A stretch of 64,000 bases of DNA from assembly GCA_015179125.1 (NCBI GenBank), contig WHVA01000430.1, positions 35,090 through 99,089 on the forward strand, written 5' to 3'. Under the pieces are notes generated by a model. That model searched no databases, was not told where the DNA came from, and saw only the letters and a program-made list of their open reading frames with translations. Below, one piece after another: positions 31,365 to 40,360 of the stretch (the stretch's first letter is position 1; the number at the start of each line of letters is the position of its first letter). A program made the position numbers and the translations under genes. This stretch comes from Gautieria morchelliformis (lineage: Eukaryota; Basidiomycota; Agaricomycetes; Gomphales; Gomphaceae).

Positions 31365-32941
31365 TTACTGCGATGGGAGGCCGGTCAACCAGTCCCGCAA
31401 AATACGGTTGAAAGCCTGCGGGTTTTCGAGCTGAGGCCAGTGCTGAGCATCCATTGTCTGCGGGAAACAAGTAAGAACAGGGACGGCGCAGTGTGATCAA
31501 AAGACCGACCTTTGTAGTAAGCTGCGAGAAGAAGGAAGGAGAATGGATGGCGCTGGCTATGAATTCCCAGTCTGCAACAGGGTCCTAAACGTCGCGGGGG
31601 AATAGATATTAAGAAAGGCACGGAGACAGTTCATAAAGGGCCTCTTACATCGGTGGGATAGATAGAGAGCGCGGGTTGAGGGATAGAAAAGTTGCCCTGC
31701 GCTCGATCAAAACTCCATGTTCCAAGACGGTTCTGATGACAAGGCGCGTTAGAAAATGTGTCAAGTAGCCTTGACAGAAGACCCGGCTCACCCCGTGCGT
31801 GTAAAACTGCAGAGCTGCAGGTTGCGGTCTCATTAGTAAAACGTATCGTGTAGCAGGAGGCGATAACTCGACGTACTCTTCTCGAGGCCTTGTATCGAAT
31901 GCTGCTCGACGAGGTAATCTTCCTCGGCTGGTGTGAGGATGGACATGGGCGGGATCTCCTCGTGCTCCTGCCACGCGTCCAAGAACGAGGTAGTCGACTT
32001 CAGGAATTCCGCCGGGGGGGGCGATGCCGAACTGCGGTAGATAGCGCGAAGGGTGCGACGGATAGACGCATTTAGCTCCTCGGCCGCCTCACGGGTGTGC
32101 TTCTCGAAGTAGGCCTAAATTAAACGGTAAGCTCTTACAGTTGGGTGAATCGTGATCAAGGCGCAGCGCACCTGGTAACTCAACGCCGGCACGAGCGCAG
32201 AGAGCTGGTCCGCCGAGAGGAAGGGGCCTGCAGAAGATATATACGGGAGCGTCCCCGAAACAGCTTCCACGAGGTCGGGTCGCATGCGCGCCGCTTCGTA
32301 GCAGATCTAAGAACACGTCAGAAACCTGATTTCTTTATCTAGATTATTTAAACACGGCTGACCTGCGAGCCCCAGTCATGGCCCACACATACGACCTTGT
32401 GCTGCACGTTTGCGTGTTGCAATACGCAGGCCATGTCGGAGACCATGTCGGACATTGTGCCAGACGACTGTACGTCCCCAGGGTGCGTAGAGGCGCCGAA
32501 TCCCCTAAGGGTAGGGATGATGAGATGGTAATCCTCCTATTGAGTGTAATGGGTTAGCATGAGATCACCGCGAGGGGTCCGACAGTATGTACCTCAAAGT
32601 GCTGGATTTGATTCGACCAGGTACTCCACAGCCCGGGCCAGCCATGCACGAGCAGGAGGGTGCGGTTCGCGGTGGGATTGACCTCCACATACTCTGCGCC
32701 GGGTGTTCAGCAGTGCTCTATACCTCAAAAGCAAAAAAACGAAAGACTCACGGATATCAATGCCGACTTGCTCAGAATTCTCACGGTTGATAGCCGAGCA
32801 GCGCGCGAAGCTCTGAGGATACGAGTGCGGGTCGAATGGGGCGGCGGCCGACGGAAGGGCAAGCGGTTGCTGGGAGGAAGCGGCGGCGTAACCAGCAGAG
32901 ATCGCCAGGACGATGGAAACGGGGAGGCCGAAAGCGTGCAT
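31365..32941 (-). CDS. secreted epoxide hydrolase, alpha/beta-hydrolase fold
   Basis: Multi-exon gene. Starts MHAFGLPVSIVLAISAGYAA, a signal peptide; a TATA box (GGTATAAAGAC, about 33013-33022) about 70 bp upstream supports this start over an in-frame extension. Motifs in order: LLLVHGWPGLWSTWSNQI (oxyanion-hole HGxP), PTLRGFGASTHPGDVQSSG, CVGHDWGSQICYEAARMRPD (nucleophile Asp in GHDWG), a cap region with PALSYQAYFEKHTREAAEEL, FSIPQPALSIYPTDDPVADW, and the catalytic His in TMDAQHWPQLENPQAFN near the C-terminus. It opens epoxides to vicinal diols; secretion suggests extracellular substrates such as plant epoxy fatty acids or xenobiotics, which is inference. Decayed relatives occur in all repeat-unit copies of both flanking arms. 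Confidence 0.9.
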
Positions 32942-33713
32942 TATCAGTAAGTAATTAATAAGGGTGCAGAAGATATTAGGGGAGGATGGGCACAACGACA
33001 CGCTAAGCATCGAGTCTTTATACCACCTGGGCAAGCTATGCTGTGAGTCGAGTCGAGTCGAGTCAAGCGAGATTCTATATCCGGCCGGCCCTGACTCACG
33101 CAATAATAAATAAGTAGCAATAATAATAATAATCGAATCACGGGCGAAATTAATATTTGGTCCTAGGGAAGCGCGGGCTAGGGCGTCGCGATGGGATCAA
33201 TTGGACAATGCTATCCTCTTGCGTAAGTATGGATCAAGATGCTTTGCTGGTGTGGCTGTCCCAGAACACTGATGTGGTGGCAAAGCGCACGCGGCACACC
33301 GGCACGCCGTGGCACCCACGGCGTGCCATATCAGGCCTAAGCGCCGCGGACGCGGAGTGTGCCGGGGAGGGCACATTCCGAACGCAGAACCCACAGCGGC
33401 ACACACGTGAGTCGCCGATACGGACCGGAGGGGGGAGAGGTGGGTTGCGGGAGGCGTGGTTCCGGCGGCACGGCCATGGGATGCTGGCCTGTTAAGGAAG
33501 GCTCTTCTCCGGCTATTGCGGGCTGCAGCTGCAGCGAAGACTCTCCGAAGGTACTTAGACGAATCTGACGGACTATTTCTATCGGCCATAATGGGCCCCG
33601 AACTCAGCACGTCGCCAAGGGCAGTGGGAGAAGTACTGTCAGACACGACAGGCATCGAATTTAGAGAAATTGCGGTGAAGACAAATACGTATTTTCCGTC
33701 TTCTAGCATACGC
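32942..33713. other. intergenic, no confident gene
   Basis: Contains the epoxide hydrolase promoter, a GAGTC microsatellite (33046-33064) and an AAT trinucleotide run (33119-33133). GC-rich 33230-33500 is open in several frames on both strands without conserved motifs. The NIF3 gene ends at 33714. Confidence 0.4.
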
Positions 33714-34860
33714 TTACACGGTGTCTAGTGGATGCCGATCCCGCGTACTGACGACGACTTCGAAAGGCCCATCGCGTTCTTTCGACAAGCTGTCCTGCAG
33801 TTTTTCTTGGAGAGTCGGCAGATAGCCCCGTTCCGTATTGTCGTGGCCACCTGTCAATGGAGAGCGGCATCATGCAAGTGGCCGAGCCGGAAAGGAAATT
33901 AAACACGGACATAGAATGACGTGGGTGCCTTTGGCTACAGCGGCCAATACCTCGTGCTGAAAATATTGTGTTTTAGTCCGGAGGTACAGGAAAGGAAGTA
34001 TCCTACATGTGACATCTCTCCGGTGAAATACAAATCCGCATCGACGTCCTTCAACATGGCTCCGCCAGACCCGGCACAAATAGCGACCGATTTTACGGTA
34101 TGCGACGTCTCAGTCAGCCTAGGAACCGGGGCTGAGGCAACCTGAACTGCCTCGGCGAAATATTATGTCACATAAATTAAAAAGTTGAAAACACCGCATA
34201 CGGTATTTGAGACCCAAATATGCCTTCATGGCGGCAACTATGTTCCCCAAGGATACTGCATTCTGGTATGCGAGGAGCCGGCCCGCACCCGTCTGCTCGT
34301 CCGTCTGCGTCGGTATGATGGGACGCACGGTGGCTTGTCCGAGCCCCGTAAACCCCTGCGCAAGCCAGTCGTTGATGCCGCCTTGGACACAGTCCAGCGC
34401 GGTGTGCGGGCTGAAGACTGAGATGCCGGACGCTGCACATTTGAGCAGGGATGCTTGCAGGGCGTTGGAGAGCGTCAACGACCCGAGGGGCCGGAATATA
34501 GGAGGGTGATAGGATACTATAACAGAGGTGGGTGGGGAAAGTGCCTCTTCCAGCACCGCAGGCGTCAAACTAGGGGTGATTATAAATTTTACTCGAGTTA
34601 GCCGTTCGGTGTCCACTCAGGTCAGGTTGTTATAATGAACCGACGCGTACTCGATGGTAAGGAGTATCCGTTTGGATTTTTGACGTGCGATTATAGGAGA
34701 CTCTACAAGGAGGCCTACCTGCGTAGAGAAGTGGAGTGAGTAAGTAATTGGATCAAGCTTGCAGATGCACTCGTAGTCGGCTCACATTATCCCACTTCTC
34801 GGCTAAATGGAGCGGCGCAATACGCTCCATCGCACGAACAACCGATGGAACAATGGACAT
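33714..34860 (-). CDS. NIF3: NIF3-family protein (NGG1-interacting factor 3-like)
   Basis: Minus-strand gene. Exon 1 (34860-34786) encodes MSIVPSVVRAMERIAPLHLA-EKWDN; an intron of about 65 nt follows, then VGLLVESPIIARQKSKRILL, another intron, then DLTPAVLEEALSPPTSVIVS, YHPPIFRPLGSLTLSNALQ and VFSPHTALDCVQGGINDWLA (metal-binding His/Asp region of the family). Later exons give KSVAICAGSGGAMLKDVDAD, LYFTGEMSH, HEVLAAVAKGTHVIL and GHDNTERGYLPTLQEKL, the conserved NIF3 C-terminus with its second metal-site His/Glu cluster. Related to the COG0327 / GTP cyclohydrolase 1 type 2 group; real substrate unknown. The length (about 290 aa) and motif set look complete, so the gene is probably functional. 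Confidence 0.9.
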
Positions 34861-35150
34861 ATTGTTTGTTATAAAAAAATGTCCTGGAGGCCGGTGAGTA
34901 AATCTAGCACCATAATATTACAAGCTGAATTACTACCAGTTTTGATGGGAACCTATAATCTAAGCGATTATGTAAGGCCGCCTTGTTCAGTTTGTTCTCC
35001 GACACAATCTCCGCAATCTCCGCAAAATTCTGATGAATCGATTATCGAACCAAAGGTTATGCCCAAGAGCAATACGTTTCCTTGACTTTCATTCCAATTT
35101 TAGGGCAGCATATATTGAGCGACATGTAAGTTTGATTCACACCTCAACAG
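34861..35150. other. intergenic upstream of patatin remnants
   Basis: No gene seen. A CTTGTTCAGTTTGTTCTCCGA ... CTCCGCAA block (34982-35020) recurs near 36850-36895 upstream of the second patatin remnant, so it is probably a shared promoter or 5' leader segment. Confidence 0.4.
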
Positions 35151-35151
35151 C

Positions 35152-36233
35152 ATGCCAGACTCCCAAGCTGAAGCAAATGTTTCCAAACCTCTAAACATGC
35201 TTTGTTTGGACGGGGGTTGGAGTACACGGGCTGTCCTCTCTCCTGGTTCTGGACTCACATCCACATCCACAGGAGGATTAAATCGCCCTCATGCTAGGCC
35301 GCCTTCGCATGACCGTGGAGGATGCCATCACCTGCTATCTTGACCTTGCGGAACAGGTGTTTGGATTCACCGTGCCTTTCCCGACTTTCAAGCGGCTCCA
35401 GCCTGAGGGCAAAGCCATTTACGACGCCTCGATCCTAGAGCGATGCATCAAAGAGACATGCTTCAAGTATTACACGGAGGCAGCGAGGCGGCGCCGTTAT
35501 GTGACCCGAGCCCGAGGAATGGACCTTGCCATGTGTTCGTCGTGGCGATTACGCGAACGTTTTGCGGACGGGTGCCCAAATCTCTTCCGGTCCTATAAGA
35601 CGGGAGTGAGCATGGCGGATCCGTGTGCGATTTTGGGGAGCTGCGCGTGCCACGACGGCCGCGACCACCTTCTTCGAACCCATGAAGGTAGGAAAGCCCC
35701 CGGAAACGTATATTGTGAGTTTACGGGCCTGGACGCTATCCACTACGCTGCTCAGTGCCCTATTTGTGACCGAGGCCAAGGACGGGGGGCTGTCAGGCTC
35801 CAACAACCCCTCCAAGCTTGCGCGACACGAAGTCCGCGGCCTGTTTCCTGGGCGGCAAATAGGATGCTTCCTCTCAGTGGCGACTGGTGTCGGAAAAGTC
35901 GTTTCCGTGTCGCCAGGCTGTGCAGGTATATATCGCAAAGGCCTGTGCGAGACTCATCGCCAATTGCGAGGTCGTCGAGGATAATGTTCGCAGAGACGTC
36001 GACGCGGAAACGGAGAAGGGCGAGGAAAATCCGTACTTCCGCTTCTCGGTCGTGCGAGGCGTAGGCGGCACCATGTTTGATGAATGGAGAGAGAGGGAGA
36101 GCCTCATCGGCGTCACGAGGACTTATTTACGATCGAGCGAGCAGCAGTCGGAAATCAAACGGTGCACTGATGTCTTGCTGGTCCGGACAAAGGCGGCGGT
36201 CGATAGTCGGGAGCGTGATTGTTCACTGCTGTA
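35152..36233 (+). pseudogene. patatin-like phospholipase, broken copy 1
   Basis: Starts with LNMLCLDGG, the patatin oxyanion glycine motif (normally DGGGxRG), but the segment to the catalytic serine block is mostly deleted. The serine-motif region (ACATCCACAGGAGGATTAA, 35263-35281) has one extra base before MLGRLRMTVEDAITCYLDLA. Further frame changes follow (NGPCHVFVVAIT, FWGAARATTAATTFFEPMKV). The C-terminal QVYIAKACARLIANCEVVED and NPYFRFSVVRGVGGTMFDEW match copy 3. Clearly a pseudogene of a cytosolic patatin-domain lipid acyl hydrolase. Confidence 0.85.
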
Positions 36234-36324
36234 GCTGTAGAGAAATAACGCAAAGGAGTGGCGATACAGAACGAATCGGAAAGTCACTTACAAAAATGAT
36301 AATCTAGTACCCACCTACGTTTCT

Positions 36325-36420
36325 TTGTCAAAGTCTGCACTGCTACCGTACAAGATTCGGGGACATGCGCGGAACATTGAATAATCACTAGTGGTCCCAT
36401 CGCAATCATGTATTTATTAT
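36325..36420 (+). pseudogene. short patatin fragment
   Basis: The stretch with AAAGTCTGCACTGCTACCGT and GCGGAACATTGA...CCCATCGCAATCATGT resembles the exon around the catalytic serine of copy 3 (37576-37650) but is heavily decayed. Confidence 0.5.
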
Positions 36421-36659
36421 TTTGACATCTGCCAGCACTTGGGAAGTCCAAGTGCCCCCGGGTGCCTGCGAGATTATTATGGCAGGTTTACCGATTATGG
36501 GCACGTCGACTGTCAAAGACTCGTTATCTGAGAATAACAGTGATGTGACGGGCTGCCAGGGGTTATCGAAGACTGATCGAATACGACTGAGACGTGAGAA
36601 TATAGAAACAGGTCGGCCACTGTGCAGGGTCCTGAGATAGCACAAATAATAACTAGTGC

Positions 36660-36770
36660 AAGGAACAATGTAGGTGGCTTACCACTCTGCTGGCGTGACT
36701 CGAACTTACGACAGACCTGCCAGTGGCAGGTCTATTGAAATGGCCCTGGGCCTGGTGGCCGCTGGAGCTT
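36660..36770 (-). other. tRNA-like fragment with perfect hairpin
   Basis: On minus, GTAAGTTCGAGTCACGCC resembles a T-arm and AGACCTGCC/GGCAGGTCT forms a 9-bp stem. T-stem pairing is poor and the anticodon loop lacks U33, so this is at best a decayed tRNA gene. Confidence 0.25.
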
Positions 36771-36959
36771 GTTCTATTACAAGAGAAGAAGGGCGAGAGA
36801 AGGGCTAGCGATTACAACGTTAACTGTATTCATGGAAAGAATCGAACTTACACCTTGTTCTCCGATATAGACTAATAGACTCCGCAAACTCCGCTCAGTC
36901 TGTTGATGAGGGCACCGCGAAGCCCTTGTATTACTGTATTGTCACTGGCCACGACCCCT

Positions 36960-37215
36960 ATGGCTTCTCAAGGAAATGGCCCCCAAACCTCTGAACATTC
37001 TTTGCTTAGATGGCGGTGGTGTACACGGACTGTTCTCTCTCTGAAGGTCCTCATGGAGGCTCTGCAACGCAAGCTCACTACGGACAACACGCCACGTCCA
37101 TGCGATATCTTTGACCTGATCTGCCACATCCACAGGAGGATTAATTGCTATCATGCTACGCCTTCGCATGACTGTCCAAGTGGCAATCACATGTTATCAC
37201 GCCCCAAATGATCCA
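36960..37215 (+). pseudogene. patatin-like phospholipase, broken copy 2 (N-terminal only)
   Basis: Reads, with frame changes, as LNILCLDGGGVHGLFSLKVL, MEALQRKLTTDNTPRPCDIF, DLIC, then the catalytic GTSTGG block with a 2-nt loss (TGCCACATCCACAGGAGG, about 37119-37136) and IAIML-RLRMT. It stops after about 85 codons; the rest of the patatin domain is missing. Pseudogene. Confidence 0.85.
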
Positions 37216-37459
37216 AATGTCCGAGGAGAACAATCAGTGAAAATGCATATTATATATGCATGGGTGCTATAAGAAAGCACTGCCTCCCCAATGCGTGGTA
37301 TGTAACTAGTTACCTTGTCCGCCTCGGCCTGAAATTTAAACGCAGTACCTTGTGTTTTACGGTAGGCATCAGTAGTTACCGGTTATATTCTGTGGCACTT
37401 ACTAAAGCGGACAGTATATGTTAACCGCAATCGCCCGTCCTGCGCCACTTTAACTCTAA

Positions 37460-38490
37460 TGTCCCAGCCACAGTCATTGAATGTCCTTGCCGTCGACGGA
37501 GGTGGGGTTCGAGGGCTGTCCTCCCTCTTGGTCTCGAAGCGTGTCATGGAGCAGTTGCAGCTTGCCGTCGGGTGAAAGTCTGCACTGCTGCCGTGTCAAA
37601 ATTTCCACGTCATATGCGGAACATCCACCGGTGTCTCATCGCAATTATGCTGGGACGGCTTCGCATGCGGGTAGAGGATGCTATTGTGCACTATCGTCTT
37701 CTTTGCAAGGCGGTCTTTGGGAGTCCAAAGTTGTTTCGAGGGCTCCGAAGCGCGGTCGGTTTACCGACGTACAGCGCATCAACTTTGGTAAAGTGCATAA
37801 AGAGTATCATCGCCAAGTCTGACGCCACGGGTCACAACGAAGACGCCCCTTTGAATGACCCCTTGGCGCAGGACCAGGACGGAGGTCATTGCCGCACTTT
37901 TGTTGTAGCAATTAGCCAGGCCCAGGCAGACGCGCCAGCTCAGCTGTTCAGATCCTACTCGGCCGAGACCATATCGCCAGTCGATGCATGCACAATATGG
38001 GAAAGTGCTCGAGCGACTACCGCGACGAGCAAGTTTTTCAGGCCCGTGAAAGTAGGCATGCCGCCTATCACATATCTCGTAAGATCAAGACACCTCGGTG
38101 CAGTTTAATTAAACCAACTCCTTCAAGGACGGTAATTTGGTGGCAATAACCCATCTGAGATTGCTTGCTAGGAAGTACGACGGTTATATGGGGATCGTCT
38201 GATAGGCTGTTTTTTTTATCTTTGGGGACGGGACTTCCGAACATCGTAGGACTTAAGGGACATATCCTCCAGATAGCCAGAGCTTGCGAAAAACTCGCAA
38301 CGGATTGTGACAGGGCTGCCGACGAACTCAGTGAGAAGTTCCGTAATCAATCCAAAGAAAAAGGCCTTCCGGATCCTTTCTTCCGTTTCTCGGTCAACAG
38401 AGGCCTCGAGGATATTGAACTTGACCAGTGGGCTTGGGAGAGTGAGCTCGCCGGCGTCACGGACAGGTACCTGGCTTTTCACCCCCAGTA
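37460..38490 (+). pseudogene. patatin-like phospholipase, broken copy 3 (most complete)
   Basis: MSQPQSLNVLAVDGGGVRGL is an intact glycine motif, but an in-frame TGA (about 37573) precedes LPCQNFHVICGTSTG, and a 1-nt loss directly after the catalytic GTSTG (37628-37645) shifts the frame. The downstream part is open: MLGRLRMRVEDAIVHYRLLC, CRTFVVAISQAQADAPAQLF, CTIWESARATTATSKFFRPV, SDRLFFLSLGTGLPNI and FFRFSVNRGLEDIELDQWAW. Family role: lipid acyl hydrolase with Ser-Asp dyad. As it stands it should not give a full enzyme unless the assembly has errors here. Confidence 0.82.
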
Positions 38491-38967
38491 AGGGACTTAC
38501 GAAGTTGCGTTGAGGTGTTAAAGGCTCAAGCCATACGTATCAGAGAGAGCAATGACTTACGTTAGGATATCGTGCATGTACAAGTCTTGAATGCGCCTTT
38601 AGCTGAAAATATGTAAATGCTTGTCATCTGACCCACCATGCACCATGAGTATAATGGTTCGGTAAAAGGTTAATAATACGCCATTATACCAAGGACTTAC
38701 GCTGGGAAACTTTCTAAGAAAAATGTAGTTATCAGTAGATGTTATAGGTATCAGTTTGCAGTGTAAAAGTCGGGGACTCCGTCATAAATTATGCTGGGGT
38801 CATACCTCTTGTTAAATATGGAATAAGTATTGCAGCCCTTTCAGCCGCATGAAATTCAGTGAGATGGCGGTAGTCTGGTGTTAGAACCTGTAGTTGCTTG
38901 TTGGCCTTTGGCTTTATGAAATGTCGAAACGAGATAGGCCGGCAATTGCCGATCGCTACTTTTCATC
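38491..38967. other. intergenic, no gene seen
   Basis: AT-rich spacer between patatin copy 3 and DPM3, containing the DPM3 promoter. No motif identified. Confidence 0.4.
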
Positions 38968-39359
38968 ATGACCCAAGCGCAACGCTTCGCTGCGGCCGTT
39001 TTTTTCCTGGGTACCATATACATCCTCACCTATTTATCTATCATTCCCGTACCCCTGCTGGATGATGACAAGAAAAATGAGATATTGCCAGTGGTATGTC
39101 TAATAGCCAATCCAATTGTTGCACTTCGCTACAGGGCTTTAGATCCCGTGGTGGCTCCTCGTGTCATTTGGGTCGTATTCCTTATGGTCACTTGGCTGGG
39201 GTCTGTTGACCTTCAGAGACTGTCCCGAAGCATACCAAGAGCTGCTCTCTGTGAGGAGTCTACCCAGTGGCTCACCGCATTATTTACCTACAATGATCCT
39301 AGGAAATCACTACTGCAAAGAACGAACTGCGTATGCAGGGAGTTTCGGTTGATTCATGA
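38968..39359 (+). CDS. DPM3: dolichol-phosphate mannosyltransferase subunit 3
   Basis: Three exons: 38968-39093, 39143-39250 and 39303-39359, with introns of 49 and 52 nt. Product about 96 aa: MTQAQRFAAAVFFLGTIYIL (first membrane helix), IPVPLLDDDKKNEILPV, then PWWLLVSFGSYSLWSLGWGL (second helix), LTFRDCPEAYQELLSEI and a short C-terminal coiled-coil segment ITTAKNELRMQGVSVDS. FRDCPEAYQEL is the DPM3 signature. In the ER membrane DPM3 tethers the catalytic DPM1 subunit, which makes dolichol-phosphate mannose for N-glycans, O-mannosylation and GPI anchors. Complete for the family. Convergent with the next gene, ends 93 bp apart. Confidence 0.95.
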
Positions 39360-39452
39360 AATGTCTTTATTATTATATCATCGTTAAGACATCGTGCATA
39401 ACGGATCCTGAGTGAGATGTCCTTATATAAATTACATTACAGTGACATCATG

Positions 39453-40252
39453 CTATGAGCCAATTCCGAAAGTTGCTCGCTGTTAACGCAAAAGGTCGGC
39501 GTGACACCCGCGTTGTTGGGGAAAAGTTTGAACTTACCAATTGTACGAAAGTGGCCCGATCGGCTGGAGCTAGTTGACCGATCTGTTCTGGGGTATACGA
39601 TAAAATTTGCAAGATCATGTTCTGAAAATAACGGTAAGAATGGCAAAAAAGGTGAATGGGCGTACGACAGGGTCTATGTTAAGACACATTTACCTTTTGG
39701 TCATCTGGAATGGCGGTTAACATAGCCTGAGCATTCGGTGGAAGCTGTGGCGGTGTCGGCGTCGGTGGTATTGGGTTAGAGTACGGAGGAGCGGTCGAGT
39801 GAGTTTGTGGTGGATGCGCTTGACCATTGTATGGATGGGATGGTTGTGGATAATGCTGAAAGCCAGGCACGGCCTGGGAATGTCCATTTGGCATCACAGG
39901 GGGGGCATGTGAAGGTCCTGGTAGCGGAGCATGTTGGGCAGGAGGTAAAGGTTGCGGATGTGAGTTTGCCATGGAGGAGAGAGTTTTCTGCGATACACTT
40001 AGGCCTGCATTCCAAAAACAGATCAAATCCAGCTAACCTGCAACACTTCTGCACTAAGGATATTCATTTTGATCATAAGCTGTATCAGAGAATAGGCGAG
40101 GCTGGGTTGGGACGTCAACAGCATTTTCGCCTGGTCGGGGACCGTGCCTACAATTTTCTACACGCTGCTCAATAAATATACATATATTACTGTTTGTATC
40201 TTACCTTGAGCTGCACTAGGAGCTCAATAAGTGCGTCTGTCTCTGTCGACAT
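39453..40252 (-). CDS. CSTF2/Rna15-type hinge and C-terminal domain protein without RRM (Pti1-like)
   Basis: Minus strand, about five exons. Start MSTETDALIELLVQLK, then after an intron PDQAKMLLTSQPSLAYSLIQ and LMIKMNILSAEVLQ, which fit the hinge domain of cleavage-stimulation factor CstF64. A Pro/His-rich linker (HPQPLPPAQHAPLPGPSHAP ..) follows, then the conserved C-terminal helix bundle MILQILSYTPEQIGQLAPAD and RATFVQLRATFGIGS. The N-terminal RNA-recognition motif of CstF64/Rna15 is absent, as in yeast Pti1, so a role in mRNA 3'-end processing without direct RNA recognition is likely (inference). The start lies 108 bp from the divergent beta-COP start. An undetected upstream RRM exon is unlikely given that space. 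Confidence 0.82.
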
Positions 40253-40360
40253 AGCGTTGTGAATTCACATTCAGCCTCGGCAATCTCCGTGCCGATAATT
40301 GACCACGTATAGAGCTCACCGCGCTGGACAAGGAGCACCGTCTTATCCGGCTAGGTCTTC
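40253..40360. promoter_or_regulatory. shared divergent promoter (CSTF2-like / beta-COP)
   Basis: Only 108 bp separate the two start codons, so both transcription starts must lie here. Contains CACGTATAGAG near 40302; no clear TATA box. Confidence 0.6.

Noticed and set aside
33197..33728. Overlapping ORFs on both strands (170 and 90 codons) upstream of the epoxide hydrolase
   Set aside because: GC-rich sequence open in several frames, no family motif, no clear promoter or splice support; the plus ORF also runs past the NIF3 end.
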